Below are positions 13,075 through 22,891 of a DNA stretch of 64,000 nucleotides, piece by piece. A program made the translations under genes and the position numbers. Origin of the DNA: Telmatactis stephensoni. Taxonomy: Eukaryota; Cnidaria; Anthozoa; Actiniaria; Isophelliidae. A model generated the notes under the pieces. The model saw only the letters and a program-made list of their open reading frames with translations, ran no database searches and was not told the origin of the DNA. Every line of letters begins with the position of its first letter. Position 1 is the stretch's first letter. The stretch is from positions 930,001 through 994,000 of the forward strand of contig JALIZF010001883.1 in the NCBI GenBank assembly GCA_029948255.1, given 5' to 3'.

Positions 13075-13424
13075 TTAATGGAAGATGCAATATATGATCA
13101 ACACAATATATTATATATACTTTTCATGGATCTTTCCTGATTTAAGCTTTTATAACCATTTTTGATTGGAAGTTTTTTTATATAGAGGATTCAATTTCAA
13201 TATAATTATAACCTGGCTTGGCAAATTAATATTTACAATAATTAATTTATTTAAGAAAACTGTATTCATTTTTGTTTGAGAACTGATCATTTACATTTGA
13301 TTGGACATCAATATATTTCTAACAGAGGCTGAAAATGTAGATCTAGATGTACAACAGGTATCAATATTTGTCAGTGTTGCATGCATGTTATACATTTATG
13401 GTATTTGCATGCATATATAATGAC

Positions 13425-13892
13425 TCATGGCACAGGTATGTAAATGCTATGTAACTTTTAATTTACATATCTGTTACTTACCCAATTGTATCTATATAAT
13501 GCGTTATGGCACAGGTACGTAAATGCTATGTAACTTTTTACATATCTATTACATACCCAATTTTTTTTGCAGTTTTTGCTATGTAAATGGTATGTAGTGA
13601 TAGCTTTTACATATCTATTACATACCATTTTCTGTTTCCTTTATCCTCCAATATCAAGGTATGTAAATGGTAAGTCATAGGTATGTAAAAAGAGGCCAAT
13701 TTTAGTACTTGAAAACTACCTTCTACATACCACTTTGATATGTAGCAGGTATGTATATGATGTGTATAAGGTATGTAAGTTGTAGCCTTTTGGTATGTAA
13801 CAGGGTATGTTTGAGGTATGTTAAAGGTATGACAAAGGTAATTATGATATACCATTTACATACCTCAGACATATCTATTAAATACCAAAATT
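13425..13892. repeat. Right subterminal repeats of the CACTA element
   Basis: More than a dozen copies of GGTATGTA or TACATACC in both orientations, often as GTATGTAAATGGTATGTA or with a degenerate core. Mirrors the left end at 3735-4215 and stops ~10 bp before the right terminus. Confidence 0.8.
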
Positions 13893-13904
13893 TCTACATG
13901 GGCA

Positions 13905-14277
13905 CAATGGACTTGAAGATGTGAAAGCACTGAGGGATCTATTAGCACATCTTGAGCCAAATGATCAGCAATATGATAGAAACAGTTTTTCATTTGAATA
14001 TGTTTGTGAATCTTTGAATCAATATAAAAGAGTTTCCTACAATCTACCTTCATTGATGCCACTTGTTAACCGCAAAATTGTCTCCAAAAGTATGGCTCAC
14101 AAAATAGCTGGTTCAGGACTTAACTATCACCATTTGAAACTAGTTTGCCAAAGAGGTGGTTTTGAGGCACTAAAAAGTGTATTGGGAGAAAAGCACAGTG
14201 AGAATCTGAAATCAAGAGTTACATCAACTAAGAGAATTGTAAAAAAAATTGCTGATTATATGCAAACTCTTTTTTAG
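13905..14277 (+). pseudogene. Mutator-like transposase/exonuclease, 3' part after the CACTA insertion
   Basis: This is the rest of the exon broken at 3716. Joining 3716 to 13905 gives an uninterrupted frame across DAHNGLEDVKALRDLL, which supplies the Exo III block (His and Asp) of a DEDDh nuclease. The remaining ~110 residues are helical and basic near the end (KRIVKKIADYMQTLF) and terminate with TAG at 14275-14277. The restored protein would hold all four acidic residues and the His of the DEDDh family. I see no further exon downstream. Confidence 0.85.
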
Positions 14278-16726
14278 GTAGTCTGGAAATATATTGTACT
14301 GTAAATACATTTAAATACATATACAAATAAATTAGTCAAAAATAGCTATATAAAGCTATGTAAATCAAATGGATAATAAAAATATTGAGTGCTATATGTA
14401 ATATTGTTGATAATTCTTTTAGCTAATATTTCTTAACTTTTTAGGCAAACAAAATTGAAAACCTTAACCAAGTACAACCATCTTCTGTGTTTATATATTT
14501 TTTCATCATGATTGTCTCAGTTTGGTCTGCTCAAAATTTTGTTGCATTTGTAAAAATGGTATATATCACACAGGTTTTTTGCCAGTAATTTAATAAAGGT
14601 TATTGTAACCTCGCATGTAAGTCATAAGCTTATATGACACTAGTGAGATTGTTTGTTTACACACTGTGAAACTAGCTTTCAAAGTAAAACATCATAAAAG
14701 CAAGAACATCAAAGTGTATTTCATGGATCAAATAAATTCATGAAATACAAGAGATATATAACTTATAAAACGCAAATGGAAGCTTTTAGTAGGATATTAA
14801 CTTAAGCTTAATTATAAAACCGGATCTCACCTTCATTTAACTTGCGATAAAATCCATTTCTTTCGACTTTCTGTAGCCCAGCAAGGAGTCAGAAAAGCTC
14901 ATCAGTTGTTTAAGACAATAAAAAAAACTGCAATTCTATATATCAATTCGCTTTAGTGCCATTTCAGCAATGATTAAATGATTTACGTACGTACTCTTCG
15001 AAGTGGCACAGCCATTTTGAAATACTCCCACAATGCAATGTAGTGACAGAACAAATTTTGTTTTTACCAGGGAGGGGTTGGGGCGAATTGTCACGATTAT
15101 GAGATTTAGGACAGAAAATTTGATATACCGCCCCCGTAACTTTTTAAAACGCATGGGGACCCCTATTTTTTTTCCTTGTAAAATGTAATATAAAGACTGA
15201 AATTAATTTTTAACATGTGATTTTGAAAATAAAAATGGTTTTGGCTAGACATTTAGTCAATAATTCGTTATCCTCTCAAAATCACATTTTTACTCTTTGT
15301 AGCAAAAAGCTATTAATAAACAAAGTTATCAAGAGGGTGGACATTATTTTTGAATTGTTCTAAAAAGTATAAATGTAATAGATTATCGTAAGCCAGTTTT
15401 TTGTACAATATGACAAAACAATGAGAAATAAAACTATAATTTTGATGCTCAAGATAACGCTTTCATCATCGGGTGTTTAACATTTATTATCTCGCTTAGA
15501 TGCATGGGTACCCCCAATTTTTTTCCAGTTCCAATAGCTCCTTGGGTGTTTTAAAAAACTAACATGGTTTAAAAGAAATAAAAATGGGTTGCAATTAGAG
15601 GGCACCATCCTTAAGCTGAGATGGAAATTCCCCAATATTCACTGAATCGTTGATAATTGATGAAACTTCTTTTAGCATCATCAAATCAATTATTTCATTC
15701 CAATCCATTTTTCTAAAAAAATATAACAAAAAAATGATCTGTTAGAGTACAATTGCAAAAAGAGTGCAACATAAATACCACTAAATTATGCTAATTATAT
15801 TGTTTAATTAGTACTATTTAGCGATAAATAGTGCAAAAAATATTGCACACTTTTATTGTTTGTACTCCAATTGAAAAGAAATATAAGCTTAAAAACATTA
15901 AAAATTATAATAGCATTTGTAAGAAAAATAATCAAAAAAATTTACATCACATAATATATAGTATACCATTAAACGATGTTAGTATTTAGAAATGATTAAT
16001 ATAAAAAATTATCAACAATGACTAGAATAAACATTTTCATAATAATCAAAATAAACAGAACAGAAACAAAGTTAGGGTTTAATAATTTATTCTTACTTTT
16101 TTGTAGAAGTTTCAGTTGCCGCTTGAGCTTGAGCCATTTTTCTGTAAAAGAAGATAAACCACCACTTTATAGTACTATAATCTATTTTAACCACACACAA
16201 AGCAAAAAAATAATAATAATAATAACTCTCCTCACTTTGACGAATTTACAAGCTTAATTAAGCTTAATTTCATGACAAAAAAAACATGGTATTTCACGAA
16301 AAAATTAAACATTTTGCAAGCTAAAAGCAGTTCATTTAAACTTGAAATGGTTCTCCCCTTGAAAGTTTCTAAAAACTAGTGAAAAAAACAACTAGCATTT
16401 CAAGAGAGATGGAAAACTAAAAGCGAAAATTGCAGTTGACAATTGTAAACGGTTGCGTATTTACACAAGAGAAAGTCGAAAATACAAAAGCATTCCTCGC
16501 TTTTTTGTTACAAAAAAAGCACAACTTCACTTTCTATTTAGTCTTTGATATTTTGTTAGAGAATAACTGCATTAAGATGAGATAACTAATATTTTTTTCA
16601 TCATAAACTTACCATTCTCGCTAGGATGGTAAAACAGGCAAAGCACCGTCTTCCTTGACACGTCATGGACGTCAAGTACAAAACCAGAAGTGAACATTTG
16701 CTTGTGTCAGTCCTAACCGTACAATC
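14278..16726. other. AT-rich non-coding region
   Basis: Holds the 3' flank of the Mutator-like gene and DNA of unknown kind. No coding exon is convincing. Long A/T runs are common between 15700 and 16350. The terminal inverted repeat of the Mutator-like element should lie here, but its partner is left of the window so I cannot identify it. Confidence 0.5.
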
Positions 16727-17080
16727 TTACGTCGTCCTTGATGAAACGTCCTGTATCTGAAACAACATTCTTGGTACATGATAGATAGTGTAAGCTGGTA
16801 ATGTGTTATTAATGTCAGCAATACAGAGCTTATCCATATCCGTACCATTTAACCAAGTTTCAGTGAGTTCTAAAACATCCAGACGATTTGAAATAACCAG
16901 ATCACAAATTTCTGTTGTCTTTCTCACGATTGATCTTGCATTTAAGAGGCCAAACTTCGATGAGAGTTGGTGTTTTGATGGACGAGGATCAGTTTTGATG
17001 CGAATCAGTTTGTTGACATTCCTTAAGTTAAAGTTTGATTGATGAAAGTCCCAAGGGGGTGTGATGGATGAAATTTGCAT
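16727..17080 (-). pseudogene. LINE endonuclease fragment (non-LTR retrotransposon)
   Basis: About 118 codons with FGLLNARSIVRKTTEICDLV followed by SNRLDVLELTETWLNG. This is the N-terminal part of an APE-type endonuclease of non-LTR retrotransposons: the Asn of LNARSI and the Glu of TETWL match conserved active-site blocks. The fragment ends after YHVPR, before the remaining endonuclease motifs, and no reverse transcriptase is nearby. A dead, truncated piece; CR1/L2- or RTE-like, clade not resolved. Confidence 0.75.
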
Positions 17081-17223
17081 ATTTCAGCAAGGAACAATGG
17101 CGCCGCTAAAACCAATTCTGAAATCGAATTCAGGTTGTAGATGATAAACATTACTGGCAAAACTAGAATTGTATTTTCCAAAGGCAGTCAGTAGATTTGG
17201 GTACCCTCCCCAGTGAAAATATG

Positions 17224-17392
17224 GGTGTGATCACGGTGTGATCACAGGTAAAAACTTTTTATGCGTGATCACACAAATTGCAAATGTGATCACGGTGTGA
17301 TCACAGAATGAATGGCAGATTCATAACGTGATCACACCATATGCAGCCAGCAGCATGATCACACTGTGATCACAGTGTAATCACAAACAACT
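17224..17392. repeat. Cluster of GTGATCAC palindromes
   Basis: The 8-bp palindrome GTGATCAC occurs seven times, plus two one-base variants, within about 170 bp, some spaced as GTGATCACGGTGTGATCAC. It lies ~200 bp upstream of the Tc1-like transposase start. It may be a subterminal transposase-binding array or a promoter element. I see no matching array at the 3' side of the gene. Confidence 0.75.
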
Positions 17393-18237
17393 ACTTTTAC
17401 AGCCGTTCTCAGTCACACGTGCCACTTCGAGACAAAACATTGAGTTCGAAATGTGAACTAATGGACGTCAATCAAATGTATTTCCATGGTTACCGATGTC
17501 GGCATATGTGATTGCCAACTACTGTTGGCGCAGTTGGCGTACATACTTCGATACTTCTCATATTTTTGGTTGTTGAAACAAAGAAAAATCATGGTCAAAC
17601 CAATCTCTGACTCACTCAGATGGCAAGTTGTTATGTTGCGAAGGAGAGGGCTGACATATCAAAGCATCGCTGAGACACTTTGCATTTCAAAACGATTTGT
17701 AACCAAAATAAATACTTTGTATGCAACTACCCTGGACGTGAAAGATCCGAAGAGAAGAAAATCAAAGGATCGACTGTTGACAGGTACTGGTAAAAGTGCA
17801 TGTGATTTTTCTAAAGTAAACAAACTACACCTTTTGCTGTTCATTTACGCAAAATATACATTCATTTACGTCAATAGTTGAAACTATACGGCAAATATAC
17901 ATTCATTAGCACTTCCATGAACTTCATTAACGCGAAGGAACTTTCAATAACGCTATTTGCATATGTATTTACATTCGATAGCATCAACGGATGAACAATT
18001 GCACCTTTGGACAATCAAAGATAACAAATATACTTTCAATCTCGCGCAATGGTTAATCATTAACATCAATAGACAATCAATATTGCATAGTTTGACAATC
18101 AATGGTGTATAAGAGACATACAATAATGCAATTTGCAAAGAGACGCACAATCAATTGCACGTTCATACAATCGTTTATTCGAAATGGTGTATTAAACGAA
18201 AAGGTGTATTAAGTAATGATCCGTATAAGAAGTAGGC

Positions 18238-19486
18238 AGATTTGACTACATTCTTGCAAAAAGGGCCGTTTGTCACCATATTAATTGGATTTATTTGCGA
18301 GCTGTTCATTGGTTAATAGCGCCAAAACCGCCAAATTTGAATTCTTTTCCTTAACTAAAACCTTTAGAAACTGTTTCCATAAAAACAAATTCAACGATAT
18401 ATTTGATAAAGTTGATTTCTACAATGATGAAAGTTTTCCACTTTGTCTGAAATGGGGAACCTCTAGAAAAACGAGTTTATGTCATAAGATACTACCTAAT
18501 TCACAAACAAGTACTGGAAATGTGATATTAGTTCTTTGTTCTTCATTGTCTGTCAACTAGAATATCTCAGATTACCATAATTACAAGAGAGCTAGTTTAG
18601 CGAACAAAAATACAAAGACGTAAATAACCGTTCAGTGTTCACAAGGTCCTAAATGTGTCCCACAAAATTAGTCATCTTAAAGTTGAAAAAAAATTTCTTT
18701 TGAATGTGCAGTAAATCCGCAAAGGATATTCTTCAGGTCCAATTTCAATCTGGCATTACCCTCTTCGGACAGAGTCAAAAGTTTTACTGAGAAATAAACA
18801 TTCTCGTTTCGGAATCCTCATGCCATGTACCAAGATAAACTTTAGTTCAGAATATGAGCACGCACATGTATGCAAGACCCAAAATAGATATATTGGGATT
18901 GTTCGAAATATCTAGTTGGTAGATTCCTCCGAAACTCTCTTTACAATGAAACACAAATTCATCATCCAGCCGTGGGCACTTTGAAACGTCCAGATTCTAA
19001 AGGAATTCCGATACTTTTGTGATTTGTAGGATATGTCTGTTCGTTATATCTGTGCTAGCCATAGATACATGACACCTTTGACTGACCTTGAGCGGAATTC
19101 TTGTGTACGTAGCTCCAATCCCTGAGATATCGAGTTCTTCTCATTCGTCAAGCTTTTTTCTCGAAGCGGCTAGTGGATTATTTACCGAAAATCCTGTTCC
19201 ACCACACAAAGCAAGATATTGCAACTCTTACTAAGCCAGAAGCATCCAAATAATCAAAGATTAGCAACCAAATTTCAGAAGAGTAACTCTTCCATGATTA
19301 CCGGTCAGAATGAGATGCCACTCCTTCCTTTGCCAACACCTTTTGAATGGCCCATTCATTATTGTTTTTGCTAGCTGGTCACCTCGCTGTCCAGCTCACA
19401 TTACTTGAAGCACCGCACTTCAGCAAGAGTTGTTTTGATATTGTATTGGAATCATTTCAGTATTCTAACTAAATTCACCGCTTGAA
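18238..19486. other. Left non-coding part of the TTAA element
   Basis: About 1.25 kb between the left TIR and the HTH gene. No convincing exon or repeat array. It probably contains the promoter of the plus-strand gene. Confidence 0.5.
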
Positions 19487-20215
19487 ATGAGTAGCAGCCA
19501 AAGGTAAGAGGCCACACGTAATCATAGCACGTACGGACACTACTGATCAACTCAATCTCAACATCGTTGCTTATTTCAGAAACAAAAGATGCGCGGAAAG
19601 TCCAGCAGGACCAAATCACATCATGAAGCGCCCTAAAAGTTTGTCGGTAAGTTGCACGAGCGTTTACTCTGTTCTACATAGCCCCACAGCGTACTTCTCT
19701 CCCATCTATTATTTTTCCCTTTCCCATTATCGTTTCTATCCGTCCACAATATATATTTTGTCCTCTCTTACATTTCTTTGGTAACACCAACTGTTCAGAA
19801 CACGAAACACGTTTGCTGGCTTTTGCATGAATTATTACTCCAAGCAATTCTTTTCTGCAAATTCTAGGCTGTGTCAATGAGACAGTTATATGGAAAAATG
19901 ACCACCAGTTTCAAGAAAAAATCCTGTTTTGAACGATGGCGTGCCGGCGACACGTTTGGCCAAATAGCCAAAAAGCTCAGCGTGGCCGAAGCGACTTGCG
20001 AGGTTTACGTGATAGACATGGTGGCTGAAGGCAATGGAACTCCACAAGAACGCAGGAGATTACTGAGAGACCTGGGGATTACGCCGGATAAGTTCAGTGA
20101 AGTCCTCGGGCACCTCCAGAGAGAAGGAGTTTTACTCCGCCAAATTAGGGATGCGACTGGCTTTCGCTACAACCAAATCCACGCAGTTATTGCATACCTA
20201 ATTCATGACAACTGA
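19487..20215 (+). CDS. Small helix-turn-helix protein, three exons, in the TTAA element
   Basis: Exons 19487-19503, 19580-19646 and 19868-20215 join in frame with GT..AG borders to about 143 codons ending at TGA 20213-20215. The N-terminus is short and basic (KRCAESPAGPNHIMKRPKSL). Residues ~45-80 (SCFERWRAGDTFGQIAKKLSVAEATCEVYVID) resemble the small HTH found in the C-terminal region of RecQ-family helicases and related regulators. The second half (GTPQERRRLLRDLGITPDKF ... IRDATGFRYNQIHAVIAYL) looks like a second helical DNA-binding unit. No enzyme motif. Encoded opposite to the transposase, it may be an accessory or regulatory DNA-binding protein. The exon model is my reading; the last exon alone is the safest part. 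Confidence 0.6.
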
Positions 20216-20251
20216 GGTGCAATAGTTTATTTAGCCAGTTATTGGTTTCAT

Positions 20252-20492
20252 CAAGAGACCATAATACTAAGAGAGTGAAACTCAGTATCGATGTCTGTGC
20301 GATGTTCGTGGCGACTAAAGGCATTTTCTGCCATCTGCCATCGTGCGCACAAGGCACGTCAAAAATCACATTCTATTGTTTGAGAGCCGTGTGCGCGCAA
20401 TGGCGAAGTTACTAAAAATAGGTCCTTAGTCGCCATGAACATCGCACAGACATCAATACCGAGTTTAGCTCTCTTAGTAATATGGTCTCTTG
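20252..20492. repeat. Foldback MITE
   Basis: Arms of about 70 bp: CAAGAGACCATAATACTAAG from 20252 pairs with CTTAGTAATATGGTCTCTTG ending at 20492. The inner arms share GATGTCTGTGCGATGTTC and GGCGACTA. The loop is GC-richer with GTGCGCGC-like tracts. Confidence 0.8.
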
Positions 20493-20499
20493 GTTTCAT

Positions 20500-21518
20500 A
20501 AGTTAAAGTTCTTGTAATCAATCAACTCAATAAACCCCATAATATGAAAGAGCACATCAAAATATACAAGATTATGGAGTTTCGTTGTATTCTGTGGAAT
20601 ATTGACTGTGTGACAGCCATATTCAAATATGTGAAAAATTCTAAAGAAATGTATGGTTTGGAAGGACTGTGTCCCTCCAATCCATACATTCCCTTGTAAT
20701 TTTATGAATCTTTGAAAGTCTACTACTGTGAAAATATGCAGCCAAATACCATCAAAATTTGGAATCTTGTATATTTTGATGAGCTCCTTCATGTCATGGA
20801 GTTTCTTTCTTAATTGCATTTTAAAACATACAAACTAGTACTCTGTCCCATACTTGATTGGGAAATGGCTAATTGCACTCTCATATAGTTTCGTGGGTTC
20901 ATGAAACCACTTTTGTCATAATCAAAAATAGCAAATATATATATGCATATGGTAAAATATATTTTGCAAATGTTACTTTTTGAATGAAATGCTTCAGTGT
21001 AATCCTGCTGAACACTTATTTTAGGAAATTCTTGACGCATACAGTAAATACTTGTTTTTTCGTATGCTTATTGTACTTTTTCAATAAAATACTTGTGATT
21101 TTTTGATAGAAATATCTTATTTTATTTTTGTACGAGAAAGTGTGAACAAAATAAAATGCACTCTTCATGTCAATGAATTCTCTGTTTGTAAAAACTAAAT
21201 CCGAAATAAAATATTCAATAATATATTACACTCATTTCATAAAACATTGTTGCAGATCAAAGCAACAAGTGTTAAGCCAAGACTGAAATGAATGCTGGTT
21301 TTATGACAGACAGATATGATATGTATACAAATCAGACTTGTACTGTGGAGCTAATTACAAATGTGAGCATTTTCACATGATTGTTAGTAGACAGCACTCC
21401 ATTCTATTGTAAACAAGTCTGATTTTGAATACATTACCAGATAAACTTACTTCAGTGTCAAGTTATTTAGCTAATTGGGGACTCAGACTAGAAAACGGAT
21501 GCCAACAATTATGATTTT
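20500..21518. other. AT-rich spacer in the TTAA element
   Basis: About 1 kb between the HTH-gene side and the protease side. A weak inverted match (CAAATCAGACTTGT near 21330 and ACAAGTCTGATTTT near 21413) suggests one more small foldback. No coding exon. Confidence 0.45.
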
Positions 21519-21684
21519 ATAATTCTCTACTTGCACATAACCATAATGCCTTCTGTTTTTGTGGGTAGTTATTGTAATTCAAATTTTTGATTTGAATTCA
21601 AATTACAATTTGATTGATTTGAATTACAATACCTACCTCCCAAAATCAGAGGGCATTATGGTTATTGTGCAAGTAGAGAATTAT
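21519..21684. repeat. Foldback MITE next to the protease stop
   Basis: Terminal inverted repeats of ~32 bp (ATAATTCTCTACTTGCACA from 21519, complement ending at 21684, one base indel), with inner AATTCAAATTACAAT palindromes. It ends 14 bp from the protease stop codon. Confidence 0.85.
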
Positions 21685-21698
21685 TAGCAAGGTTTCAT

Positions 21699-22388
21699 CT
21701 AACTATATACAATTTTGTAAAATGATGCAACTTGGAAAACCGAATTCCAGTCGGTTTGCATCATGAGGCAGAACCATGAAGCCAGTAAGTGGGCATCACC
21801 ACTCTTTGTATAGGCAATAACTGCCCCATTATGTCCATGGCTGTGGGAGTCAAAGATCATGGCCTCTCCATTCTGGTTTACAGCGAACAGCAATGCACGC
21901 TCTCCAGCTACTAAAATGCTGCACCCCTTTACCATTCTCTCCGATTCTTGATTGAAGAGGTCTTCTAGCTGGGCTTCAGCATTGTTGCCAAATATATCTG
22001 CTTGGTACTGCACAGTTTCTACTCCACACTCGTCTTCTGCCATCACAATAGCTTCATCAACATCAAGATTAATTGGACTCTCATCAAAAAGGTCATCATG
22101 GATTTGATTCCCTGTAGTCATGGCTAACTTGAATGCATCCACCCACAATTGAGAGATGTTGTGACTTTCAGGCCAGTCAGTGCATGACTGCATGATGTGT
22201 TTTCCCATGATCAAGGCGATGAAAACACAGGCATTACTACCTGATCTCCCTCCAATGTTCGATTGTGACTCTGCCAAAAACCATTCTGTGACATCCTGGG
22301 AAGATCTTGAGGTATGGCCTTGAATTACTTGGTTCTGGTGCTGCACATTAGGTTGTGGGCATTCAGGGAAAACTGGTTCATGTGGCCC
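21699..22388 (-). CDS. Papain-fold-like cysteine protease (OTU / C76-like) of the TTAA element
   Basis: A single exon of about 230 codons from an acceptor at ~22388 (TTGCTTGACAG) to a stop at 21699. The likely catalytic Cys is in GGRSGSNACVFIALIMGKHI (~residue 52), after an SQSNIGG segment. A C-terminal block AMIFDSHSHGHNGAVIA provides an Asp-x-His pair about 140 residues later. A Cys early and a DxH late is the layout of the C76-type deubiquitinating proteases (family knowledge), a branch of the papain fold also used by OTU enzymes. The rest is acidic and helical. It follows the DDE gene on the same strand, but the reading phases do not match: the donor at ~22898 leaves phase 2 while this acceptor needs phase 1. 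So it is a separate gene with an unseen first exon, a later exon joined through a small missing exon, or a frameshifted fusion. Processing of the transposase or removal of ubiquitin-like tags is possible, unproven. Confidence 0.65.
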   Translation of the reverse strand, partial: GPHEPVFPECPQPNVQHQNQVIQGHTSRSSQDVTEWFLAESQSNIGGRSGSNACVFIALIMGKHIMQSCTDWPESHNISQLWVDAFKLAMTTGNQIHDDLFDESPINLDVDEAIVMAEDECGVETVQYQADIFGNNAEAQLEDLFNQESERMVKGCSILVAGERALLFAVNQNGEAMIFDSHSHGHNGAVIAYTKSGDAHLLASWFCLMMQTDWNSVFQVASFYKIVYS

Positions 22389-22682
22389 TGTCAAGCAATA
22401 TGGAATATGTACTCAATAATTATCACACTCAGTGTCAATCAAAATTTAGACATCAAGTTGAAATTGCATGACAGGAAAAAGAGATCAGAGCCCTGTTGTT
22501 CAAAGGGCAATAATTAGCACCAACCCAGGGTTAATGCCAATGGTTTTCTTTAGACTTAACTATCTTTCAAACAACCAGACCCAGGACTAATAGCAAATGT
22601 AAATGAATGTCTTAATTAGCATAAGCACCTATTCAACGCACAGTGTAACTGTTAACCTAACAGGGAAACTTTTTTATAGTTC

Positions 22683-22856
22683 ATTTGCATGATGGCATCA
22701 TATACTACAACTACCACAATGCTTTGCCCACTTTCTTTTGTAAAACAATTAGTGCCAATTGTTTTGCTATTATCCAAAGGGAATAAAAATCTGAATAAGA
22801 AAGAAAATTCATAGAGCATTCTGGTAGTTGTAGTAAAATGACGCCATCATGCAAAT
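22683..22856. repeat. Foldback MITE
   Basis: ATTTGCATGATGGCATCAT from 22683 pairs with ATGACGCCATCATGCAAAT ending at 22856; inner arms CTACAACTACCACAATGCT and AGCATTCTGGTAGTTGTAG also pair. Located between the DDE-gene 3' end and the protease exon. Confidence 0.8.
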
Positions 22857-22891
22857 GGCCTATTATAGCATTAATTTTTTGTTAGATTAAA

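Larger units (their letters stand above)
3717..13902. mobile_element. CACTA (EnSpm)-type DNA transposon inserted in the exonuclease exon
   Basis: Boundaries come from the interrupted host exon. The left junction reads GATGCC-CA|CCCACACAAAATTC and the right junction CTACATGGG|CA-CAATGG. Removing 3717-13902 with one CA duplicate restores the frame. The ends are CCCA...TGGG with a 2-bp CA duplication; a 3-bp CAC duplication with ends one base further in is equally readable. Both ends hold dense subterminal GGTATGTA repeats, usual for CACTA elements. It carries a CACTA-type transposase on minus (4728-7600) and a BEN-domain gene on plus (9245-13074). Length 10,186 bp. The superfamily call rests on the transposase; the termini are not the canonical CACTA pentamer. 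Confidence 0.85.
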
